DNA from: a virus
Reading direction: 5' to 3' (one strand)
Length of the DNA: 39,639 nt
Virus record (IMG/VR): IMGVR_UViG_3300030107_004353
Location: 1-39,639 of that record
Positions 7,390-14,326 of this stretch are shown in pieces. The position numbers and the translations under genes are program-made. The notes beneath the pieces were generated by a model, which made no database searches, was not told the origin of the DNA, and saw nothing but the letters and a program-made list of their open reading frames with translations. The number at the start of each line of letters is the position of its first letter. Positions within the stretch are counted from its first letter, which is position 1.

Positions 7390-7589
7390 CACGCCACCCT
7401 GTTTTCCCAATTCCCAAGCTGAATTGAATCAATGTCAGGTGTGTCGGGCATTTTTGACCTTTCAAGTGCAATAAGCCTTGCGCCTAGCACAACACTATTG
7501 CAAGTATCGCAGCACCTTCCTTTGTTTGCTAAAGGGTGTGGGTTGTGCCCATACCCGTGTATTTCGTTCTTACAAATAATACAGTTCAT
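7389..7589 (-). CDS. Small Cys-rich zinc-binding protein
   Basis: A 66-aa protein from ATG 7589, with GAAAGAGAG just upstream; the longer form from 7655 would begin with an unlikely Arg/Lys-rich stretch derived from a hairpin. C3, C6, C26, C27 and C30 with H11, H15 and H18 (CIICKNEIHGYGHNPHPL, then CCDTCN) form a zinc-finger-like site followed by a helix VVLGARLIAL. Similar short proteins occur in many marine phages, usually without known function. Its stop overlaps the next start. Confidence 0.7.
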   Translation of the reverse strand: MNCIICKNEIHGYGHNPHPLANKGRCCDTCNSVVLGARLIALERSKMPDTPDIDSIQLGNWENRVA

Positions 7590-7624
7590 AGTTCTCTCTT
7601 TCTTTATTCGTTTGTTCTTTGAAC

Positions 7625-7659
7625 GTTCTGCGTGTGCGCGCCTACACACACGCAAGAAC
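7625..7659 (-). other. Hairpin between the RecT-like gene and the zinc-protein gene
   Basis: GTTCT-GCGTGTG (7625-7636) pairs with CACACGC-A-AGAAC (7647-7659), a 12-bp stem with one bulged base and a ten-base loop. It lies in a 79-base gap after the stop of the RecT-like gene. No T-run follows on the minus strand, so partial termination, RNA processing or differential mRNA stability are more likely than strong termination. Confidence 0.55.
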
Positions 7660-7668
7660 TATTGTGAC

Positions 7669-8661
7669 TTACAGGTTCGACTCTTCCTGTACGTCTGATA
7701 CGGAATCTTCTGTTTCTATTACTACCTCGTCCTCCATAACTCGTGAAATCTCACAGTTCTGGTAGTTTTTCTCCCCTTTGTTTTCAAAGGTAAGGCTCAC
7801 AAGGACTCTTGTCCCATTCTCAAGACCTCTATACATTTCAGGACGCTCCTCAAAGATGAACGGAGATACGTTGTACTCATCCCATCTAGGTTTGTATCCC
7901 TCAACTGTAAACACATCCAAGAAAGTAATCTTGGCATAAGGTCTCCCATTTGCTGATTGCAATTCAGTGAACGTGTTGATAGTAAGTTCTTTTGCCTCTG
8001 TTCCCATCTTGGTCTCATCTTTCCATTCCTGCTTGAAATGGGTCTGAGCGTTACCTGTGTCGCTCTGTTCCGTAGGAACAGAGTCAGCAACGTATGGTTT
8101 GGTAGTAACTTCAGGTTCAGGTACATTCACAACAGTTTGCGTACCATCCTCTGCCCACTCTACATCTGCACCAAGTTCAGATGGCTCGTATGCACCTGTG
8201 CCATTGAATGCGTCAGGACAATACCATTTAGCACCATTAGTCATGGCTCTTGCATAGAGCATATTTCGTGGGTATTTTGTAAAGTTTGGGTTCTTAAGCA
8301 GGTCAGCTTTTTGTGCATCCTCAACAGTAAATGTTGAATTTCCCACAATTTCCCAATTACTTTCAGACTTCTCAAGAAAGTCTATTGAACACACCTTATC
8401 GGTGTGCTCTTTTACTCTGTAGTTGTATTTCCCCGACCTCTTTAGCATGTCAGCAAACTTATGTGAGTAAAACGAGGGTTTCCCTTGCACTACATAAATG
8501 CTTGTCATTGCTTCAAAAGGTCCTAGCCCGAACTCATGTCCTGCCATGATTGTAACCAAGGCTTGTTGAGGGCTCTTGAATTGCGAGAAAAGACCTGACT
8601 CAACAAAGTCTTTTGCAATTCCTTTCATGTCGTTATACGACATAGGTAAGTTATCTGCCAT
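7669..8661 (-). CDS. RecT-like single-strand annealing protein
   Basis: A 330-aa protein with the pattern of the RecT-type recombinase group: QQALVTIMAGHEFGLGPFEA (32-51), IYVVQGKPSFYS (55-66), RSGKYNYRVKEHTDKVC and KYPRNMLYARAMTNGAKWYC (129-148). This region is the annealing core that binds single-stranded DNA. Residues about 225-310 form a separate beta-rich segment after an acidic Thr/Ser linker and may be an OB-like or partner-binding domain; that part is inference. RecT proteins pair complementary strands in phage recombination, often with an exonuclease; no classical exonuclease gene adjoins it, only the PD-(D/E)XK protein downstream. GAAGGAGAA serves as ribosome site. Confidence 0.75.
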   Translation of the reverse strand: MADNLPMSYNDMKGIAKDFVESGLFSQFKSPQQALVTIMAGHEFGLGPFEAMTSIYVVQGKPSFYSHKFADMLKRSGKYNYRVKEHTDKVCSIDFLEKSESNWEIVGNSTFTVEDAQKADLLKNPNFTKYPRNMLYARAMTNGAKWYCPDAFNGTGAYEPSELGADVEWAEDGTQTVVNVPEPEVTTKPYVADSVPTEQSDTGNAQTHFKQEWKDETKMGTEAKELTINTFTELQSANGRPYAKITFLDVFTVEGYKPRWDEYNVSPFIFEERPEMYRGLENGTRVLVSLTFENKGEKNYQNCEISRVMEDEVVIETEDSVSDVQEESNL

Positions 8662-9137
8662 TACAGTTCTCCTTCTATTTCGATTGTGTTCTTGATAAGA
8701 CTTTGAGCCTTGTCAAGAATTTGTTGTTGTATCACTCTATTTGGGTTGATTTTAATTGTCAATCCTGACTCACGCCTTGCATCTGCGATGCGATTAGCAA
8801 CAGTCCCTTTGTATTTCTTAGAGATAGAATTCAAGTGAACTCCATTTGCTTTTGGTCTTGCAGGGGGCTTGAATAGTTTAGCCTTATCCTCATCACTAAC
8901 ACCATCAATATCCTCAATGGTTCTGATAATCGCAGGGTCCCAGTCCACAGATGTGTACTCTCTCCTAATCTCTACGTCAGCCACATTTACTGCATCAAGC
9001 TTATCAGGATGCTTAGCAAATTTTTGCATTATATCCTGTTTTGATTTAGAAGCCTGACTTTTTGCGTACTTAGCAAGTGCTTCCCAAACCAAGTAACTCT
9101 CTACTTCGTCCGGGAATATTTCATAGTCCTCACTCAT
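8661..9137 (-). CDS. Unknown protein upstream of the RecT-like gene
   Basis: A 158-aa soluble protein whose start is preceded by GAAGGAGAAATG. It is acidic in the first half (EDYEIFPDEVESYLVWEALAKYAK) and basic in the middle (PPARPKANGVHLNSISKKYKGTVANRIADARRE). The basic helical part could contact nucleic acid. The last 30 residues are an amphipathic helix. No family is recognised. Its stop overlaps the start of the RecT-like gene by one base, so a role with recombination is a fair inference, but not more. Confidence 0.65.
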   Translation of the reverse strand: MSEDYEIFPDEVESYLVWEALAKYAKSQASKSKQDIMQKFAKHPDKLDAVNVADVEIRREYTSVDWDPAIIRTIEDIDGVSDEDKAKLFKPPARPKANGVHLNSISKKYKGTVANRIADARRESGLTIKINPNRVIQQQILDKAQSLIKNTIEIEGEL

Positions 9138-9571
9138 AGTGGCATTTCTCCTTCCTTAGGCTCGATGTATTTCTCATCGAACACTGTTTCCTCTTGGTCT
9201 TCCTCTCCCTCTTGTGTATCGGTATCGTCTAGTCCAAAGCCCTCAACCAAAGGAATTGATTGCTTTTCCTCCTCTGTTAATGAATCATTTTCCAGATTCA
9301 TTTCCTCATCAGTTACTGCCTTAGCCTCTACAGTAGGCTCATCACGCTCAGCCAACACCTCGTCCAATGCGTCCTCTGGAACACTGACTGTAAACTGTGG
9401 TTGCTTCTCAGTCTTGAGCGTAATCATTCCTGTACCTTTACAATCTACGCAAGGCATCCCTGCTATAGGTGTCTTGCTCTTTATTCTTTTGTCTCCATAA
9501 CGTGAGATTGTTTGCACGTATATGTCTCCATAGCCCTTACATTCAGGGCAAAATTTTGGTTTACCCGGCAT
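9134..9571 (-). CDS. DnaJ-type zinc ribbon protein with acidic tail
   Basis: A 145-aa protein in two parts. Residues 8-50 carry two C-x-x-C-x-G-x-G units (CPECKGYG with C8 and C11; CVDCKGTG with C41 and C44), the pattern of the DnaJ central zinc region but with only one pair of units. Residues 55-145 are strongly acidic and Thr/Glu-rich, probably disordered. A zinc knuckle plus acidic tail could be an adaptor or DNA-mimic-like protein. There is no J domain. The ribosome site is AAGGAGAACA and the ATGA end is coupled to the next gene. Confidence 0.7.
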   Translation of the reverse strand: MPGKPKFCPECKGYGDIYVQTISRYGDKRIKSKTPIAGMPCVDCKGTGMITLKTEKQPQFTVSVPEDALDEVLAERDEPTVEAKAVTDEEMNLENDSLTEEEKQSIPLVEGFGLDDTDTQEGEEDQEETVFDEKYIEPKEGEMPL

Positions 9572-10136
9572 TTTGTTCTCCTTCCCAATTCAATGGTAGT
9601 TTGTATTCGCCAGTTTGTTCTTTCCATTCGCCTACCCTTCTCTCCCTGTTACCTTGCCTATCGACTATGCTGTAACGTATGGGAGCAGCAAACGAACGAC
9701 CTTTGTACCCATTCATACCTACTCTTATCAGTGCATAATCTGATTTATTGTCAGGATGGATTGACTTCATGTCTCCATATTCCTTGACTAATTTCTTAGA
9801 TGCACCTGTAGCCTCAGTAATAACTGCGTACATAGTTGCGTTTGTATCCTCTGCCACATGTTCTATAAAGTTTGACCACATCGATTTGTCCTCGGGTAGC
9901 ATCGCTAGAACAGGGTATGGCATGGTCTTGAGCATTTTTCTATCTACTCCAAACCTAGTTAGTGCCTTGAAGAACTTGTCTTCATGGTCTTGAATCTCAG
10001 GGGGAACCTTAGTTCTATCGGCTAATACCATTAGAACCGAGGTAACCTGCCCCGTAGTGTACGTCTGTTGGTCTATCATTAACTTTAACGATTGAACCAT
10101 TGCGTTACTTATTTTATCTAGTTCTTTTCTTTCCAT
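9561..10136 (-). CDS. Unknown protein next to the VWA gene
   Basis: A 191-aa protein starting two bases after the VWA-gene stop, with AAGGGG as ribosome site inside that gene's end, so the two are coupled. The first 70 residues are helical; the last 60 (SDYALIRVGMNGYKGRSFAAPIRYSIVDRQGNRERRVGEWKEQTGEYKLPLNW) look like a small beta-sheet domain. No catalytic motif is apparent and no family is recognised. It follows directly after the MoxR and VWA genes, so it is a candidate third component or client of that pair. Confidence 0.65.
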   Translation of the reverse strand: MERKELDKISNAMVQSLKLMIDQQTYTTGQVTSVLMVLADRTKVPPEIQDHEDKFFKALTRFGVDRKMLKTMPYPVLAMLPEDKSMWSNFIEHVAEDTNATMYAVITEATGASKKLVKEYGDMKSIHPDNKSDYALIRVGMNGYKGRSFAAPIRYSIVDRQGNRERRVGEWKEQTGEYKLPLNWEGEQNAG

Positions 10137-10138
10137 TA

Positions 10139-11845
10139 TTACCCCTTGAAAAACGTCAACACTTGCGTGATGTCGTGGTTTGTTATTTCATTGTAATCGT
10201 CATGTTGTATGGACAGTTCTACAGGCAGTGGATGCTTATTCATATCCTTGCCGTAACTCCCATTGACATCTTGAAGGTACATGGTTGCAAACCTTATACC
10301 TTTGTTTCCCCAAGCATTTGCTCTTGATGCCACACACTCACGAGCTTTTTTCTCGGCTTCCTTCCTTGAATTTGACAAGCCTGTGTAGCAGTTGTTAGGT
10401 TCCCCGTCTGTAATGATGAGAACCTTTGCATTCGTTAGGTCAATGCTTTCCTCAAGACCTTTCATGGCACCACATAAAGGTGTGTTACCTTTAGAAATGT
10501 CAGGATAGGTATTAGGAGCAATAGGAACCAAAACTGCATTAACCCCCTTAATCCTATTAGAATGCCCTATTCCACCTGTAAACCCATAAGCTTTGGTGTC
10601 AGGAAACCTGTCCATTACTGCAGTAGTTACGCTTAGCGCTTTGTGCATTCGACTAAATTTGCTTCTAGTGCCCCCCATAGAGGACGACATATCCACAAGA
10701 ATAACCATTTCTGTTGCAGTCTGAGGGTGCTTAACGAAAATGTTTGGGTCTCCTAAAGCAGGTAGCCTCCAAGCATTTCTTGAAACGCGATGCCCTGATG
10801 CACTAATCTTGCGTGAATTCCTATCCAACGCGCCTTCCAACTCTTGAGAGTCAAGCCTAATGCTAGTCTCAAAGGACAAGTTAACGGCATCATCTATAAT
10901 CTCAGCTCCACACTTATTGCCTGTAGTCAGCTTTTCTGCAGATTCTATCGCATCTTTGTTTTCAACCTCATCATTAACAACATCTTGAAATGTCGCATCC
11001 TCTTGTATCTCAGCTACGCCTGCAACCATACGTTCTGCGTTATCTTTGCCTTGTTTGCTTTCTTGCACTACTGCATCCGTTACTGCTTTCACAGTCTCTG
11101 CCACAACATCCTCGGTGCTTACGTTGGGTGCTACGTCTTGTGGAGCAGTGTTCTCCTCTTTCTCAAGATGAAACCTAGATGCAATCTCCAATGCTGCAAG
11201 TATGCTAGTAGTGGGATTAACTGAGTCTCTAACCCTTGCTATTGCATCCTTATGCTTTCTGCATATATCCTCAATAATCGGGTCTTTAATGTCGCGAAGA
11301 GTAGCGTTTTGGTACAGGTATTGTCGGAACCAACCAAAGCGTAGTTCGTAGTCATCCCCCTTATTCCCTCTCAAATGGTGCACACCCCTTAAGTACCCTG
11401 ATTCTGCATCTAAGCTTTTCACGTCTTTAATGTGGTCTCGCCATATCTTTGGTCTATGGAAATGCTCACTAGCTTTCTTTGCGCAACGTCTATTCTCGAA
11501 TATGCTATAAACCTCATCGAAAATCTTTAAAGCAACCCTACTGTTAGACAGATTCATGGGGTCGCCTTCTCCTGCAAGTTGCTTCGCTAACTTTGCCTTA
11601 ACCTGCTTCGCTAACTTCTTTGGATGGAACTTAACTTGCCCTATCGTAAGCAAGTTAGCATTGAATGGCAGTCTACCCGTAGGTTTCTTGATAACCCACG
11701 CGTCTCCATAGGTGCTTACACCTGAATCGTACGTGCCACCCTTAGAATTCTCAACCTGAACCTCATTATTAAGCCCTGCAACGTGTTGCAGGAAATTCAT
11801 GTGGTCTTTGGTCTCGTCTTGTGGTTTTCTGTATTGCTTTTTCAT
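10139..11845 (-). CDS. VWA-domain protein, CobT-like partner of the AAA+ ATPase
   Basis: A 568-aa protein with a C-terminal von Willebrand factor A domain. A complete MIDAS metal site is present: D385-x-S387-x-S389 in ILVDMSSSMGG, T455 in GNTPLCGAM and D480 in IITDGEPNN. Residues about 245-350 are acidic and Val/Asp/Glu-rich, like the linker in CobT-type proteins. The N-terminal 230 residues are basic and Lys/Arg-rich and of unknown fold. In the chelatase and MoxR-VWA groups this domain works with an AAA+ ring to insert metals or remodel protein complexes. The AAA+ gene lies eight bases upstream, as in those groups. The substrate here is unknown. GTAGGAGAACA is the ribosome site. Confidence 0.8.
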   Translation of the reverse strand: MKKQYRKPQDETKDHMNFLQHVAGLNNEVQVENSKGGTYDSGVSTYGDAWVIKKPTGRLPFNANLLTIGQVKFHPKKLAKQVKAKLAKQLAGEGDPMNLSNSRVALKIFDEVYSIFENRRCAKKASEHFHRPKIWRDHIKDVKSLDAESGYLRGVHHLRGNKGDDYELRFGWFRQYLYQNATLRDIKDPIIEDICRKHKDAIARVRDSVNPTTSILAALEIASRFHLEKEENTAPQDVAPNVSTEDVVAETVKAVTDAVVQESKQGKDNAERMVAGVAEIQEDATFQDVVNDEVENKDAIESAEKLTTGNKCGAEIIDDAVNLSFETSIRLDSQELEGALDRNSRKISASGHRVSRNAWRLPALGDPNIFVKHPQTATEMVILVDMSSSMGGTRSKFSRMHKALSVTTAVMDRFPDTKAYGFTGGIGHSNRIKGVNAVLVPIAPNTYPDISKGNTPLCGAMKGLEESIDLTNAKVLIITDGEPNNCYTGLSNSRKEAEKKARECVASRANAWGNKGIRFATMYLQDVNGSYGKDMNKHPLPVELSIQHDDYNEITNHDITQVLTFFKG

Positions 11846-11853
11846 TTGTTCTC

Positions 11854-12669
11854 CTACGATGTAAAGTGTGCAGTTGCTGATGTCATAACAACTGATTGGT
11901 AGTCAGCCTGTACCTTGTCTCTGAGGTTAATTCTGATAGCATCAACTGCTTCAAATCCTCTACCCACAAGTTTGGCTAAGTAACACAAATCTCTTGTAGA
12001 AATGTATGTAACAGGTTCTTTCCTCATGTCGTCTGCCCAATTCATAAATGCCTGAGCATACTGTTGGTCTCCACCAAGTATGTCCTCTAATGCGAGTTTC
12101 TCCTCACATAGTGGCTCTGTAACGAACTTGTAAATCATCATCCTAGACTTGAGAGCCTCGTCAAGATTCACAACGTTGTATCCTGCTGATGGTGGATTCG
12201 CAGTGGAAAGTAACTGGAATTCAGGATGAACCTCAATCTTTTCTCCACCATTCTCGGTAAGAGTAAGTATCCTAGTCTCATCTGTGACCCCCATAATTCT
12301 GCCAACGTGTTGTTGGTTTAGTCTTGTGATTTCGTCCATTAATAAGAACGAACCTTCTCTTGATGCACGCGTTAACGGACCGTCTGCCCAAGTCATAATA
12401 GGACGTCCTTGTTCATCGGCTTTTGATTGCCAACCACCAACTACGTCAATGATGTCCAATCCCGGATGGCAACCAACGTACTCGGCTTTCTTGCCTGACT
12501 GTTTAATTACCTCGTGCATTACTTGTGTCTTACCACAACCTGCAGTACCTAGCACTGCGACAGGGAATGGTGCGACTTTCTTTATGTCCTCAATCAAGTC
12601 GAGACCTGCTTGAGTAAATCTTGGTTTATGAGTTCTTTCTCGAACTGTTTTTAATTGCATGTGTGCCAT
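11854..12669 (-). CDS. MoxR/CobS-like AAA+ ATPase
   Basis: A 271-aa protein from ATG 12669, chosen because AAAGGAGAACAC stands directly before it; the longer form from 12738 reads back through the neighbouring small gene. Walker A is GTAGCGKT (41-48, K47); Walker B is FLLMDE with D112 and E113; a sensor region LLSTANPPSAGYN and the arginine-rich ALKSRMMIYKF follow. This order is typical of the MoxR/CobS branch of AAA+ proteins. It presumably forms a hexamer that drives conformational change of the VWA protein encoded next. CobS-type genes occur in some cyanophages, where they are proposed to act in cobalamin synthesis or tail assembly, but a cobalt chelatase needs CobN, absent here. Confidence 0.85.
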   Translation of the reverse strand: MAHMQLKTVRERTHKPRFTQAGLDLIEDIKKVAPFPVAVLGTAGCGKTQVMHEVIKQSGKKAEYVGCHPGLDIIDVVGGWQSKADEQGRPIMTWADGPLTRASREGSFLLMDEITRLNQQHVGRIMGVTDETRILTLTENGGEKIEVHPEFQLLSTANPPSAGYNVVNLDEALKSRMMIYKFVTEPLCEEKLALEDILGGDQQYAQAFMNWADDMRKEPVTYISTRDLCYLAKLVGRGFEAVDAIRINLRDKVQADYQSVVMTSATAHFTS

Positions 12670-12679
12670 GTGTTCTCCT

Positions 12680-12850
12680 TTATTTAAGCACTCGTTTTCT
12701 AACGTCCTCTGCATAAGCCATGAGGTACTTATATTCATAAGACTTCATGAGTTCTGCTCTTTGCGATGACTCTAGTTTTTCAATAGCATAGATAAGCGTT
12801 TGTGCCCTCATTGCTAGTTCTTGTAATCGTTCTCCGATTGTTACTTGCAT
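12680..12850 (-). CDS. Small helical protein ahead of the MoxR gene
   Basis: A 56-aa protein with ribosome site AAAGGAGAACTT. It is entirely helical in character: MQVTIGERLQELAMRAQTLI, then an amphipathic continuation ending in VRKRVLK. It is the first gene after the promoter at 12864-12901, so it is co-transcribed with the MoxR and VWA genes, and it ends ten bases before the MoxR start. It has no cysteine or membrane segment. It could be an adaptor or regulator of the ATPase, which is inference from position only. Confidence 0.65.
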   Translation of the reverse strand: MQVTIGERLQELAMRAQTLIYAIEKLESSQRAELMKSYEYKYLMAYAEDVRKRVLK

Positions 12851-12863
12851 AAGTTCTCCTTTC

Positions 12864-12901
12864 TATGTACAAGTTTACCATTAATCGTATAAGTTGTGCA
12901 A
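12864..12901 (-). promoter_or_regulatory. Promoter for the MoxR/VWA/recombination genes
   Basis: On the minus strand, -35 TTGCAC (12901-12896), an 18-base spacer, an extended -10 TGGTAAACT (-10 hexamer 12877-12872), then TTGTACATA. The 17-base string TGNTAAACTTGTACATA also occurs at 16121-16105 on the same strand, the two copies differing only at N. The -35 box lies in one arm of an inverted repeat, so repression or activation is likely. Confidence 0.6.
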
Positions 12902-12954
12902 GAGCATAGAATAAACCACACTCTTGCACTGAGCATTTTTTGGTCTTATACGAT
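12884..12954. promoter_or_regulatory. Nested inverted repeats around the MoxR promoter
   Basis: The outer arms are ATCGTATAAG (12884-12893) and CTTATACGAT (12945-12954), both perfect. The inner arms are GTGCAAGAG (12896-12904) and CTCTTGCAC (12921-12929), also perfect, with a 16-base loop. The right outer arm runs into the end of the upstream gene and includes its stop codon. The inner left arm covers the -35 box. On the plus strand the inner hairpin is followed by six T, so antisense termination is also possible. Confidence 0.6.
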
Positions 12955-13245
12955 ATAGTCCCCATCTGCTTTTGCAGTTGGTGTAGGCGTCTTGTCATCA
13001 GATGCAGTTTTTACTGCCTTGTTGTCTGATGATTTAGCCTTCTTAGGTTGTTCTGCAGGTGCAGTAAACCCAATAGGTTTGCTATAGCTTTCTTGCAAAA
13101 TCTTGTTTGCATTTAAGCCGTTGTTTTCGCAAACTTCTTTTAGTTCAAACCAAGATGTTGTAGACTCGATGTTCATGCCCATAGTGTTTAGTGCATTTAT
13201 AACGATTGACCTCTTAGCTTTTTTCTGTAAAGGTTGCCAAACCAT
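12946..13245 (-). CDS. Unknown protein with basic linker tail
   Basis: A 99-aa protein with the strong ribosome site AAAGGAGAACATT. Residues 1-58 look like a compact helical domain (VINALNTMGMNIESTTSWFELKEVCENNGLNANKI); residues 60-99 are Lys/Ala/Pro-rich and probably disordered, ending GDYIV. It is the first gene after the AT-rich hairpin element at 13271-13335. A DNA-binding or histone-like helper is possible from the basic tail, but no family is recognised. The stop codon lies within the outer inverted repeat that controls the next promoter. Confidence 0.65.
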   Translation of the reverse strand: MVWQPLQKKAKRSIVINALNTMGMNIESTTSWFELKEVCENNGLNANKILQESYSKPIGFTAPAEQPKKAKSSDNKAVKTASDDKTPTPTAKADGDYIV

Positions 13246-13270
13246 AATGTTCTCCTTTCTTTCAAACTGG

Positions 13271-13335
13271 TTATTTAATTTATTTATTCATATAAATATG
13301 AATAAATTAAATAAGCGATACGATGTGTACGTATC
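13271..13335 (-). promoter_or_regulatory. AT-rich leader hairpin element, copy 1
   Basis: Bases 13271-13314 form a long A/T palindrome with arms of 19 bases (TTATTTAATTTATTCATAT in one orientation) and a four-base bulge. CGC and a second small stem, GATACG/CGTATC (13317-13335), follow upstream on the minus strand. The same two-part design occurs at 15984-16045. It stands in the untranslated leader of the gene at 12946-13245. It could stabilise the mRNA, form a processing site or bind a protein. Confidence 0.6.
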
Positions 13336-13346
13336 ATGACTCATTC

Positions 13347-13517
13347 TCATTCACTTACGAATAGTTGAACGCTTGACGAATCATTACTACGCTCGTAGTA
13401 GACCTCATAAACCCATTGATTGATGTCTATATCATCAACAGGTTCTTGGAGTGTAACTCGCACAGGCATGTCCTTGGGCATGTGCGAGAGTTGTTCAATT
13501 AATTGTTCAATAGTCAT
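13347..13517 (-). CDS. Small acidic unknown protein
   Basis: A 56-aa protein from ATG 13517, with ribosome site GAGGAGCAAGA inside the upstream gene and an ATGA overlap; the longer form from 13577 would lack a ribosome site. Contents are TIEQLIEQLSHMPKDMPVRV, then VDDIDINQWVYEVYYERSND, fitting a small alpha/beta fold. The start MTIEQLIEQLSHMPKDMPV resembles many small phage proteins with a helix-Pro-strand beginning. No function can be given. It is the last gene of the coupled small-gene chain. Confidence 0.6.
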   Translation of the reverse strand: MTIEQLIEQLSHMPKDMPVRVTLQEPVDDIDINQWVYEVYYERSNDSSSVQLFVSE

Positions 13518-13663
13518 TCTTGCTCCTCTTGTGCTTTTATTTGTAAATCCTCTAAGTGCTTGTAAACTGGAAACCATGGGTCCTGAGGGTCAATCTGCCC
13601 CTCCATTTCTGACTCTCGGATATAATCTAGTACAATCTGAATTGCCTTAACTATTTCAATCAT
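13514..13663 (-). CDS. 49-aa unknown protein with EEQE end
   Basis: Starts at 13663 behind GAGGAGCAAGA and ends at 13514 in an ATGA overlap with the next gene. Sequence begins MIEIVKAIQIVLDYIRESE and ends KAQEEQE. The last codons (GAG GAG CAA GAA) are at the same time the ribosome site of the downstream gene. It is acidic and helical with no cysteines. It is too short for family recognition, but both ends are tied to real neighbours, which supports coding. Confidence 0.6.
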   Translation of the reverse strand: MIEIVKAIQIVLDYIRESEMEGQIDPQDPWFPVYKHLEDLQIKAQEEQE

Positions 13664-13857
13664 TCTTGCTCCTCTATTGTTACATCCCATAAATCGCTAA
13701 TATAATTTAAGTCTTTGGGCATATCATATTCTCCAAGTCCCTCTGTTTCATAGAAACCTTCAAAAATATTGAATACCTGTTGTTCTGTTTGTGGGTCATC
13801 ATGTGTCCACTCTAAAAATCCTGTTCCTTGATTGCATGTAATTGTGTATGTTTTCAT
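13660..13857 (-). CDS. Small acidic unknown protein with EEQE end
   Basis: A 65-aa protein from ATG 13857 behind AAAGGAGAATAATT. It has TYTITCNQGTGFLEW, then DPQTEQQVFNIFEGFYE and a Trp-containing end, typical of a small alpha/beta domain. It ends in TIEEQE, whose codons double as the ribosome site of the 49-aa gene. No family is recognised. Net charge is strongly negative, as in many small phage proteins that bind host factors. Confidence 0.65.
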   Translation of the reverse strand: MKTYTITCNQGTGFLEWTHDDPQTEQQVFNIFEGFYETEGLGEYDMPKDLNYISDLWDVTIEEQE

Positions 13858-13859
13858 AA

Positions 13860-14048
13860 TTATTCTCCTTTATTAGTTACTTCAAGATTATGAATTTCTA
13901 GGTATTCAATCATTAGTCTTACGCTTTCTAGCCTGTCGGTTTGACAAGGTAATCCTGTACCATTTATGTCGCATTCCAAAGAAAACCGAATATCCTTTCC
14001 AATCTTGGCTAATTTTTCCTGCTCTTTTTCTGTTAATATTCCACTCAT
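13860..14048 (-). CDS. Small unknown helical protein
   Basis: A 62-aa protein starting behind GAGGAGCAAGA in an ATGA overlap with the upstream gene. The first half (TEKEQEKLAKIGKDIRFSLECD) and the second (ESVRLMIEYLEIHNLEVTN) are helical, with two cysteines between (SLECDINGTGLPCQ). The end NKGE overlaps a purine stretch serving the next gene. No family is recognised; it is one of the coupled chain. Confidence 0.65.
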   Translation of the reverse strand: MSGILTEKEQEKLAKIGKDIRFSLECDINGTGLPCQTDRLESVRLMIEYLEIHNLEVTNKGE

Positions 14049-14326
14049 TCTTGCTCCTCATCTAGTTCCTTAAAGTATTCCAATGCATTTTCGTATTCTG
14101 CATCTAGTTCATCGTCATCATATTGGTACAATGCTGTTTCTCCTGTGTGTAATCCTTGTAACTCGTGCAAGATGTCGCCAAAATTTCCACCTTCCCAACC
14201 TTCTGACCAATATTCAAGTATTGCTTCTATCTTGTCATATCGTGTAACTTTTAATTTAGAAATCATATCCTCTACATTCCCCCGTAAATGCTGGTCACGT
14301 CTATTAATCTCGTCTTTAATACTCAT
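14045..14326 (-). CDS. Acidic helical unknown protein with EEQE end
   Basis: A 93-aa protein from ATG 14326, in an ATGA overlap with the upstream gene and behind GGAGAGCAAGA; the longer form from 14386 lies inside that gene. Residues 1-40 are mixed charge (KDEINRRDQHLRGNVEDMISKLKVTRYDKI), then EYWSEGWEGGNFGDILHELQGL, and a very acidic end ELDAEYENALEYFKELDEEQE. No motif is recognised. The strongly acidic C-terminus might mimic DNA or bind a host protein; this is speculation. Confidence 0.65.
   Translation of the reverse strand: MSIKDEINRRDQHLRGNVEDMISKLKVTRYDKIEAILEYWSEGWEGGNFGDILHELQGLHTGETALYQYDDDELDAEYENALEYFKELDEEQE

Noticed and set aside
7670-7700. tRNA-like T-loop string GGTTCGACTC, possible tRNA or attachment site
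   Set aside because: Flanking bases do not form a T-arm or cloverleaf, and the sequence encodes the end of the RecT-like protein; no integrase exists in the genome.
10139-12669. MoxR/VWA pair as a working cobalt chelatase
   Set aside because: The chelatase also needs the large CobN subunit, which is not in this genome, and no other cobalamin gene is visible.
12780-12998. Minus-strand open frame of 72 codons
   Set aside because: It crosses the promoter and nested inverted repeats and overlaps two supported genes in another frame; no ribosome site.
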